Source: Cheiracanthium punctorium
Lineage: Eukaryota; Arthropoda; Arachnida; Araneae; Cheiracanthiidae
Assembly: GCA_038373885.1 (NCBI GenBank)
Contig: JAWZYV010001807.1
Span: forward strand, 558,001 to 622,000
Direction of reading: 5' to 3'
DNA length: 64,000 bases
The notes below the pieces were generated by a model. That model saw only the letters and a list, made by a program, of their open reading frames with translations. It did not search any database and was not told the DNA's origin. A program made the position numbers and the translations under genes. How positions within the stretch are numbered: the first letter of the stretch is position 1; each line of letters opens with the position of its first letter. Shown here in pieces: positions 36,327 to 46,513 of the stretch.

Positions 36327-36598
36327 TGTATAATTTCCGCGGCGTAATGGAGTTGTCGCGAATGAATTGTTTCATCTGTTCTATCTGTGGTTTGCAGAGG
36401 AAGATGATAAATGCCAACGGTTCTAATGCGAGAAATTTCATCTGGGAATCGTCCCAGAGTAGCTCAGTGGTAGAGCACCCGCACGTTATGCGGCAGTCCT
36501 GGGTTCGATTCCCAGCTCTGGAATTTTTCGCATAGTTGGTAAAAAAAAAAAAATAATAATAAAAATAAATTAATCAGCCTATTCACTCCAACTTGCCT
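36180..36598 (+). mobile_element. SINE-like insertion with 17-bp target duplication
   Basis: The 419-bp insert is bounded by identical 17-bp copies of AATAATTCGTAAACATT at 36163-36179 and 36599-36615. The opposite arm of the surrounding palindrome has the same site without the insert (about 37505-37535), an internal empty site. The insert contains the 69-bp hairpin, about 125 bp of unassigned sequence, a tRNA-like block and an A-rich stretch. A long target duplication and an A-rich tail suggest LINE-driven retroposition. Confidence 0.8.
36453..36523 (+). tRNA. tRNA-like sequence (Asn GTT-like anticodon), probably a SINE head or pseudogene
   Basis: It folds as a cloverleaf: acceptor 36453-36459 with 36516-36522 (six pairs, first pair C-A mismatched), D stem GCTC/GAGC, anticodon stem with four good pairs and a seven-base loop ACGTTAT, T stem CTGGG/CCCAG with loop TTCGATT. 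Polymerase III boxes are intact: A box TAGCTCAGTGG and B box GGTTCGATTCC. Against a working tRNA are C instead of U before the anticodon, the mismatched first pair, a C-C opposition at the top of the anticodon stem, and its place inside a retroposed insert. Confidence 0.55.
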
Positions 36599-38513
36599 AA
36601 TAATTCGTAAACATTGTAGTAACTGTCTCCATTCGCCACTCAAATTTATTCAAATTTTATTAAACTCCATACAAATTTTTGAACAGTGCAAATATATATA
36701 TTCATATAAAGTGAATCCAATGTTAAAAATGTTTGAAGGCCCCCCAGGGCCCCTTGGTACGGCGCCCAAACATGGTCCTTAGCGCTAATTTATGCAATTT
36801 CGAAGCATAGGTACAGCTGGCTCTGAGAACTATTGGCATGGAGTTGTAGTTTCAACATAGTAGCCATGTTTGGAGGACCATGTTTGGGGCCCCCGTATCG
36901 AGGGGCCCGGGAATTTTTATTTTTTCTGTATCACACGTCAGAGCCAAGATTTAAAGCATTCTTTAAAACTGTATTTTTTATGAAATTGGGGATATTTGGG
37001 GGGGCTTATTTGGGGGCTCTGCATATTTTCAAATGAATTTCCAGTTTTAGATGTTAATATTAAAGGTATATTATCAGATTTAAAAAAAAAATTCTCTGAA
37101 GCATCTCAGAGCAAATCACAGTCGAAAGAGTAAAATGGCAAAAATGGTCCTAAATTCGTCACTCCTCTGGGGTACATTGACCCCGCCCCCCATAACTCCA
37201 AAACTAAAAGAGCTAAATCAAAAATATTTCAGATGTGTTCTTTCCTTGGGTAAGGCAACCCAAGAAAAAAAAAATCATGCGATTCTCAGATGGTGATTGA
37301 AACTTTCTTCCTTTTTTTACCTGATTTACTCTTGCGATGCCTCTTAAAATGACTGGATGGTAGAGGCCGCAAAGCTGGGAGCTTTCAAAAATATTTAACA
37401 TTGGATTCACTTTATATGAAGATATATAACTGCACTGTTCAAAAATTTGAATGGAGTTTAATAAAATTTGAATAAATTTGAATGGTGAATGGAGACAGTT
37501 ACGACAATGTTTACGAATCATTTTGAGTGTTCCTGTAAATTATGCTGCATGCATGAATTTTACCCTATGTTATTCAGGAATAGTGTAGCTTTCAGTGAAA
37601 AGATCTTTAGAATCCATTCAGTAGTTACCGAGATGTCCATATAGCGTCATGTGCTAGAACTTTTGAGTGCCCCTAGAAATTTCCCTAGAGTGTCCTCTAG
37701 TGTAAAAGAACTAGTTATGCTGCATGCTGAAAGGTAGCCTATATTACTCAGGAACAGTGTAGCTTTTCATCAGTGAAAAATTTTTTCGAATCGGTTCACT
37801 ACTACCAGAGATCCCCATTCAGCGTAATGTAATTCTTATGAGTGTCCCTGTAAAATAACTATTTGTGATATATGGAGGATATATTTGAGATATATGAAGA
37901 ATAAGTTAATTTTCAATATTGCCACTGTCGATTAAACTGCTAAAAGAAACGCCGAAATGCCCCCATTCGTGCCAGTGGAATGTCCCAAATAGGGAGGTAC
38001 TTTTTGGGATTTTTCTTGTAAACATTTGTACCTTCAAGAAATGTTTTTTCATAATATCAAACTACTATGTTGATACTACATCTGCATGTCAATAGTTGTC
38101 CTGTTCGAAGTCGGCTTCAGCTGTACCAATGCTTCGAAATTGCGTAAATTAGCACTAAGGACCGTGTTTGGGGCCCCGTACCGTGGGGCCCTGGGGCCTT
38201 CAAAAAATTTTAACATTGGATTCACTTTATATGAAGATATATAACTGCACTGTGCAAAAATATTTTCTGTATCACGTCAGAGCCAAGATTTAAAGCATTC
38301 TTAAAACTGTATTTTTTATGAAATTGGGGGTATTTTGGGGGGCCCTAATTTGGGGCCCTGACAATTTTCGAATGAATTTTCAATTTGAGATGTTAATATA
38401 CAAGGTATATTATAGGATAAAATGAAAAAAATCTCTGAAGCACCTCTGAGTCAGTCACAGTCGAGACATGGCCCTAAATTAATTCGACGTTGCTCCTCTG
38501 GGGTACTTTGACC

Positions 38514-39702
38514 GGGGCCATCGCTAAACAACGAGCCTGCTTATGAGTTGCCATCCCTAGAGGCCTGTTTTCCCCAGTGACAGTATTCTATTTTATTATT
38601 CTAAGTATTATAAATGTTATATTATTTTATTATTTTAAAACAATTTTCTTATACTTTTGTCGTACTAAAGAACTTTAGATGTAGGTAATCGTTTGGCGAA
38701 TCTCACGCCATTTTCTTTCATGAAAATTTATCCTAAAATTCGAACATTTTGCTCTGAATGTAAAGGTAAGTGAACGCTTATAATGTATTTAGAAATTCTA
38801 AATATATGTATGTAAATCATGTTTGGTGAATAATTACTCATGTGTTATTTATAAATAAATTATTTTAATCAGAAATCGTATTACTTGAGTAGTTTTTATT
38901 CTTGTAAAAGCATGACGTTGTGATACTATTTAGACAATTTAATTTTGTCAGTTGAAAATGTTATTTATCAGTTATATATGCCTTGATTATGTGATTAAGA
39001 CTTACATCTGGTACAGTGCAGAAATACAGTACATTATAAATTATTGATTTTTGCCCGTTTATACAGAAACTTCAAATGTAGTTCATATTTTGTACAAGCG
39101 TTCATTCTGCTTGCTCAATACTTAAGTTCGATTGAGAAAGCGACAAAAGAATAATATATACTACATGAAATGTCTTTATTAAAGAATAATTAATTCAGGG
39201 ATCGCGCTATAGAGCGTATTTTATCAATTTTCTCCAATATACAGGATATCCCGAAAACACTGAAATGCGCTTTAATACATCATTTGTTAAAGATTAATGT
39301 TGAATTGTTTAAAATAACGTAGGAAATACGACTACATTCATGAAATATTCATTATAAAAATGTCTTGTGTATTTAGTTATTTTAAAGTATACTAAATATC
39401 CACTTGTGAAACTAAAATAAGCAATCGTGAATCATGAGAGTAAGCGCTACTTTGTTTTTCCTTCAAATTATATGCATCTATTTTCTTTATGTAAATATGT
39501 ATCATAGCAAACAAATTAATGATGAGTTCGTACTTGAATTAGTAACACAATTACTACTTAAAACTACATTAAATAACGTTTGAAAGCACTGGGAAGCTTA
39601 AGAAATGCCTGATGTATACGTGAAGACTCGAGCATCCGTAGGCCTCTTTGGATGGCTCATCAAAATACACGCGCAGGCCCGTTACTAATTGCGAAGGCCC
39701 CG
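38514..39702. mobile_element. Non-autonomous hAT-like transposon, 1.19 kb
   Basis: The insert interrupts the right arm of the palindrome and is flanked by the 8-bp duplication CTTTGACC (38506-38513, 39703-39710). The left arm has the uninterrupted site at about 35190-35200. Ends are imperfect inverted repeats of about 28 bp: GGGGCCATCGCTAAACAACG on the left, and CGGGGCCTTCGCAATTAGTA for the reverse complement of the right end, both reaching GRGCCTGC. The interior is AT-rich without a transposase frame. An 8-bp duplication points to the hAT superfamily. Confidence 0.75.
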
Positions 39703-39880
39703 CTTTGACCCCCGATAACTCCAAAACTAAAAGAGGTAAATCAAAAATATTTCAGATTTGTTCTTTCCTTGGGTAAGGCAACACAATAAAAGAAAATCAT
39801 GAAATCCTGAGATGGTGATGGGAACTTTTTTCTATTGACCTGCCCGATTTGCTTTTGCAACGGCTCTTATATGAACATGC

Positions 39881-40021
39881 ATGCTAGCATACGAGATGCA
39901 TCGAAAGCATTCTTAAAAGTAAATTTAGAGGTAGTCAAAAACGGTTTTTTCGGCGAAATTTGGAACCCTGAATTTTTTCGGGATCACATTACTTCCTTAT
40001 ACTCTGTACAAGGAAGTAAAA
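39881..40021 (+). repeat. Repeat tail with terminal hairpin
   Basis: The tail ends ATTACTTCCTTATACTCTGT and then ACAAGGAAGTAAAAA. ACTTCCTT (39991-39998) and AAGGAAGT (40010-40017) form a hairpin just before an A run. I recall similar ACTTCCTT...AAGGAAGTAAAAA tails in interspersed arthropod repeats, together with CCTGTARATAAA arrays like that at 33.9-35.0 kb. The palindrome may therefore sit inside, or be part of, one long repeat. Confidence 0.45.
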
Positions 40022-40046
40022 AGTGAAGATTCACTGTTAAACACTA

Positions 40047-40820
40047 AAGTGCTATTTCGTTTGCTCCGGTATTTTCTGACGACATAATTTGTGCACATAT
40101 TCCCTGTAGATCGATTTGCGTCGATACGTTTATTTTGGATTTTTCAACGGGTGCATTTGACTGAGCTTACATTTGGCCTGCATATTAAAGACCACAGTCA
40201 TACGACCAGTATTGATTTTGATGTGTCTAGGACTATAGCTTTTTTACAGGGCTGCAAAAAATATTTATCATGCATTACGGACTATGGAAAAAAAAAAACA
40301 CTTAAAAGTGCGCTACCTTCAAAACGGGACATTTGATTGAGATCCCATTTGGTTTATACTACTAAAGGCCACCGTCAAAAAATAAGTCCTCAAAATCTGA
40401 GCTAAGCTTGGTGATATCTACCAAATTTGGTTAGAACTAGCAAACGCTACAGTTTATTACAAAGGAGAAGCAGTTTTGTTAGGCAATTTTAATATAGATT
40501 CAAAGTCCAAAAAAGCGTTTTATGGAAGAGGAAGGCAAATATGGTAAACTCATAGATATTGGTACAATGGACTCTGTTCGTCCAAACAGTATTTATAAAG
40601 GTGAAGTATAGTTAGAATATGCCTGATGAAGACTGTTAATTAGTTTTGATAGGCCATTGTAATATAGATTTCAATGTTGAAACTGTAGGGAACAAGAAAA
40701 ACAAACACGGCACTCTCATGGATTATAATAAACATTTCAAACAGCATTTATATAGGTGAAGTTGGTTATAATATGCCTAACTAAGATTGTGAAACAGTTT
40801 TAGTAGGCGATTTTAGTATA
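40047..40820 (+). repeat. Decayed repeat with endonuclease-like GDFNID motifs (pair of 58418-58810)
   Basis: It starts with a GTGCTATTTCG block and includes TTGGTGATATCT, AAATTTGGTTA and, three times (about 40465, 40640 and 40800), a stretch reading as VLLGNFNID-, VLIGHCNID- and VLVGDFSIG-like peptides. The GDFNxD motif is typical of endonuclease domains of the exonuclease-endonuclease-phosphatase fold in non-LTR retrotransposons and some Helitrons. Stops and shifts show decay. The copy at 58.4-58.8 kb has one such motif. Which element it came from is not determined. Confidence 0.45.
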
Positions 40821-40821
40821 G

Positions 40822-41253
40822 GTTTTAGGGATCAACCGATAGTATCAGTAACCGATTGTATCGTCGCCGATACCTCCTATTTTTTTAGGTATCGGTATCG
40901 GTTCTTTCATATTTCAAAAATATCGGAGAAAGTATCGGTTCCCGATACATTCATCCATTTTTACCAATACTTTCAGCCGATACTTAGCTTTTCAGAAGAA
41001 AAACCACGTAGGCGCAATACCACTCAAGAATCTATTCTTTTGATGAGATTAAAGGCGTCGTTTCATTGGCATATTTGTTTGCGCCTGCGCGACTGCTTTC
41101 GAAATGTGTTTTTTTTTCCTAATCATCACTAAATATTTATGTATCATCATCAAGTGTGGAAAAAAAGTATGGATGAGAAAACTTTAAATGAGAGTGGAAG
41201 AGCAGTCTTCTATTCTCTTAAAATATTTCGATTTGGAGCCTAACAGTAAATAT
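40822..41253 (+). mobile_element. Transposon end with CGATACC/GGTATCG subterminal repeats
   Basis: GGGATCAACCGATAGTATCA begins a stretch where GATACC, GGTATCGG and CCGATAC motifs occur at least eight times in 150 bp in both orientations, including a CGATACCT...AGGTATCG hairpin at about 40880-40905. Dense short inverted motifs at a terminus fit an hAT-type element. No matching right end was found, so it is a fragment. Confidence 0.45.
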
Positions 41254-41411
41254 GCTGTGCCGGGCACAGCCAGCTGTCGTCAAAAAAGGGTCTCTAGATC
41301 TGTGGCACGCGATGAACGTTTCGATCGTCCGCCATTTTGCTGGTAGTTAAGTCGAGCGATGGCAACGGCTGCCCTTTTTTCAGCATTGGGAAAGGGTTGC
41401 GCCTCAAAGGG
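41254..41411 (+). mobile_element. TTAA MITE, copy C, right half only
   Basis: It runs from GCTGTGCCGGGCACAGCC through CTCTAGATCTGTGGCACGCG and CCGCCATTTTGCTGG to GGTTGCGCCTCAAAGGG, then TTAA at 41412-41415. The left half of the family is missing. Confidence 0.85.
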
Positions 41412-41415
41412 TTAA

Positions 41416-44179
41416 CTGCGTGAAAATGCATTTGCGCACGAACACGACTCAAAAACACCTAACGCTTCTCCTATTTCGTAACGTTCATCAGCTGTACACT
41501 GCAAAGTCAGTCTGGACTCAAATATAAAAGATTTTTCGTATGGAACTGCAGAAAGTCTGTACTTCGTAATTAAATTGATTGAATGTAAGTTTTGGGCGAC
41601 TATTAGATTTAAAATAATCGTACTTTTCTCTCTTTTTTACCTATTTTTTTCCTTTTCTTCGTAAATAGTCTGTCGCCATAGGGTTCCATAAAGGAGACGG
41701 GAACAAGGTATCGCACTTCCCCACCCCTAGATTTTTATCTAGTACCCTATGATGAAACAAAATTGCGTTACTAATCAAAATCAGAACTGAAATTGTTACG
41801 CGTTCGAAGCTTGCTTACCCTCTTCCTATAAAAATTTCTATCGGCTCCTCTGTCTCCGCCCTCCTCTAACTTTCCATAACATTGGAACGTTCTAGTTTTA
41901 TGATAGATTCAAAAAAGAAAACAAGACAATTTACGGCAATGAAAAATATTTTTTAAAAAATATCAGAATGCTCCATAAATAGAAAGCAAAATTTGATTTG
42001 TTCGGAATTCGAATAATTTTAGATATGCATACAGCAAGTCTTTTTCTCTGTATTTTTAAAGAAACGCCAAGTATAAATTTGGCTGTTTCATTCGAGCAAA
42101 GCAGGAATAACGATAAATTATTATAATCATAAATAAATAAATGAGTAACTATGCATTTTCTTCTGTTTACATTAATGCTTGTTCATGAAATTTAATATTT
42201 GGGTCGTAGATTTGCAGGAAAACGATGTTAATTGAAATTTCTGATTTGCTGCAGAAGAAAAGTTATTGGATCATTGGATGATTAAGTGAAATGTAAATTT
42301 TACTTGCAGGAGTTACAAAATACAGTTTTGAGGTTAAAATGAACGTGTGAGTGAAAAAATAGTGGTAAAATAGTAATCTACGTAAACAGGATGACAATTA
42401 TCGAGCTTCATGAAAAAAAAAAAATCTTTAATAACTTTTTAACGGTACATTTTAGAGGTTTTTAGTGTGTGCTCGCGCGCCCACTAACTGTTGTGTTGCT
42501 TATTTTTCAAGTGAAAATGTCAAAATATGGCGTTTCTGTGTATATATCAAAAGACCTACTATTCGAGCAATAACAGTCTGATTACGAATCAAAAGAAATT
42601 TGCGACACTGTCCCAAACTGAAAGCAACTGGTCCAGGTGTTACAAAAATCAAAAATTTGATTCTAAAGTTAGTGTGGTATGTGAATTCGTTTCCGTTGAC
42701 ACAATACGAGATGTGATGACAAAAATTTCATTATTCGTTTGTGACACCTTTGTACGTCGAATAGCAGACATTTTGAAAAGATTGTGTCGGGACTGCTTGT
42801 TGAGAATGAGTTAATACTCGCACATGGTGATCGTCGTCGATCAGTTTTGACGTGCAGCGTTATCTGTTAGCAGTGACGTGCACAAGTTTGTGTTTGGGGG
42901 TTCTAACCGCCCTTGTCGAAGATTTTTTTTTATATTAAGTCCACAAATTTCTAATTTCCAAATAAAGATTACGGCTTTTAACATAACGTCCATAACTCCC
43001 TCTCCCTTAAAAGAAATTCTATGTACACCACTCTCTGTTAGCAGCTATTGTAACTGTTATTTCGAGACTTCTCTATAACATTTTTACAGGTTATATAATT
43101 AACGTCCTGCTCACTGTATTCTTCTATTGACTTTCCTTTGTGAGACTTTAAGTTTGGAAATCAGAATGTCCTTTGCTGGACACCCTGTATAAATCACCAT
43201 AAAAATAGCATAAATGAATTCAAGAGCCCTTAAAACGTGTAATACATCAAAATATCAATATCGAATTTTGTCATGACAACAATGCTTTCCTTACATGGTA
43301 TATGCCCCGAAAGTAATAATTTCCTATTTATTTATATCTAATACCGAAAATACCGGTATTTTACTTCAGTAAATAACGATTTCACGAATTACCGGTGATT
43401 CGCTAGGCAAATCACCTGTAGCACCGGTTGCAAAATAGTTCGAATTACCTTGTATTCAATACACGGTGTATCAGTATTGCATTTAGTATTGTTACTTTTC
43501 TGAATCATTTGTTCCATTTTTTATTGCTTTTTACTAAAGCACATGCATTTCGCAGACACATGTGTACCGAATAAAATAAATTATTCTCATTTACAAAAAG
43601 AGAAAATAACTATAAATTCTCTTTGAACACAAACGCAGTTAAACAACGCACATCTAGAGATAACAAGTCGATAAACAAACTTTCTTTCAATTTCAGTATT
43701 AATATAAGTCAATTTATAAAACAATAATGTGGAATGCGTTCGTCAAATTACGTGTCTAGGAAGACTACACTGTGTTACAGTATAAGTGTGTAACATTCCA
43801 CTATTGAATTCCCTCATGCGTGTGCTTTTAACTCTCTTATTGCCGTACACGAAAACGAAATAAATCTTGTATGACGAGGTTTCAACATATTTCATGCATT
43901 AAAATCATCGTTCCGTATTTCATACAACATTTAGTAACATCTTTACAGGGACGCACGAAGTCCTCAGATGTCAGATAAATGGCTACTGCTTACTTAGAAG
44001 ACATGATCGAAGAATTTTGAAACATCATGACTTTAACTTTTCTTGCCTTTGCGGTCACGAATATCTCCATTCAGTCAACTCATTTGCTCCATAAACCTAG
44101 GACTGATTTTCGACATCAAAGAAAATACGCTCTCAGAAAGATTCGTCTTTATACACTACTTTATCCCTCATTTTTCACC
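41416..44179. other. No recognisable gene
   Basis: AT-rich. A small cluster of ACCGGT palindromes lies at 43340-43440, including AAATACCGGTATTT. A patch with TTAGCAGTGACGTGCAC and GTTTGGGGGTTC at 42865-42910 resembles other G-tract patches in the window. A 95-codon plus frame at 42527-42814 has scattered cysteines but no domain I recognise. Confidence 0.4.
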
Positions 44180-44283
44180 AAATAATTTCCGTACTCTAAA
44201 AAAACGCCATATTTCCGTGAATTCTACTCGAAAACCTGAAGAAGGGGAAGAAAATTCGTTGAATCTCCGTTGAGTTTCTTTAA

Positions 44284-44670
44284 CCCTTTAACGCGCAGTG
44301 TTCCCGCTCTGGGAACACCAATCTTTGACGTTTTGACTGTTACCAGTCACGAAGAATAGATTTGATTTCTATAAAAATAGTTGCGGGTGACATAGCTCCA
44401 CGAGAATCCTTTACCTTTTAGCACGTCACGATTATTTTTAATAGCACTGACATCTGCTGAAAAATGAAAGAATGCGAGAACAGCCGCATAGATTGCCCAA
44501 TGCTGAAAAAAGGGAGCCGTTGCCATCACTCTCTGTGGCACGCGATGAACGCGATGATCTGTGGCACGCGATGAACGTTTCGATCGTCCGCCATCTTGCT
44601 GGTAGTTAAGTCGAGTGATGGCAACCGCTGCCCTTTTTTCAGCATTGGGAAAGGGTTGCGCCTCAAAGGG
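44284..44670 (+). mobile_element. TTAA MITE, copy D, full length
   Basis: Both ends are present: CCCTTTAACGCGCAG after TTAA (44280-44283) and GCGCCTCAAAGGG before TTAA (44671-44674). The inverted termini share CCCTTTRASGCGCA. Inside, CTGTGGCACGCGATGAACG is locally duplicated at about 44535-44580 and the GACGACAGCTGGC block is absent. A TTAA target and CCC/GGG ends are typical of piggyBac-superfamily MITEs. Confidence 0.9.
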
Positions 44671-44674
44671 TTAA

Positions 44675-45160
44675 GCAATTTTTTCAGGATGAAGGACCAC
44701 CATTAACAGCTCAATTTCTTTTCTACATATAGTATTGATATGTAAATGCAAGAGGAAAAAAATTGGTTCCTTACTAAGTCCTTCTTTGCTTTTTCAATGA
44801 ATAAAATGACAAAAAAATTATTAGTTTTAGTTTGTGAATGACTTTTTAATGTCCAAAAACTGTACTTAGGTTTAACATAAGTCTATTTCACTATGCGCAT
44901 TTAAAAGTCCAATCTTCAAGCTTTCTATTGTCTGATCTTCCAGCTAATTCAAACAAAAATTTAACAACTTTTAGGAAATGATTCCTAAAATGGCAATGTT
45001 TACACTGAACAAATGGCTATATCTCAAATTTTTTTAAGAAAAAAATAATAATAATTGTTTTGTGATACACAAGATATGTACATATTATTTACAATATCTC
45101 ATAAAAATCAAAAATGATTTCTTAAAATTTGTTAATTTTATATGGAATGAACCAGGAGTA
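44675..45160 (+). repeat. 490-bp passenger segment, copy 2
   Basis: Nearly identical to 19741-20228, with single-base differences such as ATGAATAAA for ATGAATGAA. Flanked on both sides by MITE sequence here, but only on the left in copy 1. No open frame of note. Confidence 0.85.
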
Positions 45161-45164
45161 CCTG

Positions 45165-45317
45165 GCCCGCGCACAGCCAGCTGTCGTCAAAAAAGGGTCT
45201 CTAGATCTTTGGCACGCGATGAACGTTTCGATCGTCCGCCATCTTGCTGGTAGTTAAGTCGAGCGATGGCAACGGCTCCCTTTTCTCAGCATTGGGAAAG
45301 GATTGCGCCTCAAAGGG
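45165..45317 (+). mobile_element. TTAA MITE, copy E, right half
   Basis: From GCGCACAGCCAGCTGTCG through TCTAGATCTTTGGCACGCG to GCGCCTCAAAGGG and TTAA. It shares the ATCTTTGG variant with copy A, whereas C, D and H have ATCTGTRG; this links E and A. Confidence 0.85.
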
Positions 45318-45721
45318 TTAACTGAGAAGAAAAGGAAACGGATATTCGTCAAATAACGGAGATATTCCGGCAGCACTGCTGCCAGAAAAATGCCATGCAT
45401 TGAAGGATTAATTTTTGAGAGTGGTTTTTATGTACTAATTTATAACGAATAAGTTCTCAAGTTTTCAACGAATAAGTTCTGAACTCCATGTCCGTGAATT
45501 CTTCACGAAAATGTGAAGAGGAAAATTTTTCACTGAATCTGAAGCCGTTTCTTCAATTGACAGAAGGAAGGGGGAACGGACATTCGTCAAGTAACGGACA
45601 TATTCCGACATCACTGCTGACAGTAAAATTTCCGAGATATCAAGAAATATTTTTTGAGAGTGTATTTATTGAAAACATATATGCATCTTAGAAATGTCCT
45701 GAAAATACACTGAAGAGACAA

Positions 45722-46270
45722 AACATTATGAACATTTACTCAATAACGCGTTGCACCTCCTTTGACATTCATAAGAGCTCGCCTGGACATAGATGCCACG
45801 AGTTTTTGGTAGGTACAGCGGTTACGCAAAGTCGAGATAATAGAACATAGTGGTGTTTGAGCTCTGAGCTGCCGCTCCATGTAATCCCAAAGATGCTACA
45901 ATGGATTAAGATCCGGCGAGTTATGTGGCCAGAACATTCATTGGAATTCATCACTATGCTTCTCGAACCACTCTAACACAATTCCAGTCTTGTGACATTT
46001 CACGTTGTCCTGTTGGAAAATTCCATTTCTTGTAGGGAAGACATACGCCATGTAAGAGTGCAACAGATCCGATAGTCCGGATGATCAGATAGTCCGGAGC
46101 ATTCATGGTCTGTTCTACCACAACTGCAGGTCCCAGAGCCGCCCAAGAGAGCGTTCCCCAAAGCATAATACCATCGCCAAAACCTGTGTATAGCCTGCTG
46201 TATAAGAGGGGAGAGAGACGCAGGGGCTTCACAAAGTGTTTTAGAGTTCCATAGAGTAGAAACTGTCTAT
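45722..46270 (-). pseudogene. Decayed Tc1-like transposase fragment
   Basis: Two minus-strand frames (46280-45954 and 45954-45769) read parts of a Tc1-type catalytic domain. The first has GIMLWGTLSWAALGPAVVVE, which fits the glycine-rich WG patch and the following strand, then MNAPDYL. Further on, sequence reading like FGITWSGSSELKHHYVLLS fits the region after the catalytic glutamate. The N-terminal DNA-binding half is absent and stops and shifts interrupt the rest. It is a different lineage from the intact Tc1 at 27.4 kb. No inverted ends were found. Confidence 0.65.
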
Positions 46271-46443
46271 CTTTAGACATTCATACATCTAGTTGCTTCC
46301 GTGGTTGCCTGCCTTATGTCTAATTGATACATCACGTATATTTTCAAATGATACTTCAAAGCTAGAACAAAACGTTTCGAGTTTTTAAACACTGGAATCA
46401 ATGGCTGTACAACAAATTTTCATTTTGTGCAGAATTATTAATT

Positions 46444-46505
46444 CAGGGCCGGATTAACCGGCCTGATTTAAGCGCCTGGAAGTTATTGAATAGTATGTTA
46501 TATTA
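46444..46505 (+). mobile_element. Possible hAT left-end fragment
   Basis: CAGGGCCGGATTAACCGGCC resembles the CAGGGCCGGATT starts of many hAT elements. Only this end is visible; it is cut by the target of the next MITE. Confidence 0.3.
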
Positions 46506-46513
46506 ATCTAACT

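Larger units (their letters stand above)
34990..39880. mobile_element. Large imperfect palindrome, foldback-like element
   Basis: The left arm (about 34990-36165 plus 36599-36860) recurs as reverse complement in the right arm (about 37385-38513 plus 39703-39875). Landmarks such as GGGGCCCCAAACACGGTCCTT, TTCATATAAAGTGAATCC, CCTCCCTATTTGGGACATTC and GGAGTTATGGGGGG occur in mirrored order. The middle (about 36860-37385) has a further inverted, shorter copy of two arm blocks. Within each arm a unit of about 140 bp (ACAGGGRCACTCAWAAGAATT...ATTCCTGAGTA) is repeated in tandem. Long inverted arms with internal tandem units and little coding capacity resemble foldback/Galileo-type elements, but no transposase is present, so the class is inferred. 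Confidence 0.75.
44284..45317 (+). mobile_element. Composite TTAA element: MITE D, 490-bp passenger, MITE E
   Basis: The whole 1034-bp block is bounded by TTAA at 44280-44283 and 45318-45321. Its outer ends are CCCTTTAACGCGCAGTG on the left and GGATTGCGCCTCAAAGGG on the right, the same terminal pair that single MITEs of the family have. The passenger (44675-45160) is also present at 19741-20228 beside MITE copy A. It may have moved as one unit, or been assembled by two insertions. Confidence 0.6.
44180..45680 (+). repeat. Two-unit tandem duplication, first unit split by a 1-kb TTAA insertion
   Basis: Unit 1 is 44180-44279 plus 45322-45480. Unit 2 is 45484-45680 and is uninterrupted. Both read TCCGTGAATTCT, a GAAAAY-TGAAGA block and CTGAATCT-like sequence, then GGATATTCGTCAARTAACGG-type sequence, ATATTCCG and CACTGCTG. 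Unit 2 thus gives a paralogous empty site for the insertion at 44284-45317. Confidence 0.7.
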
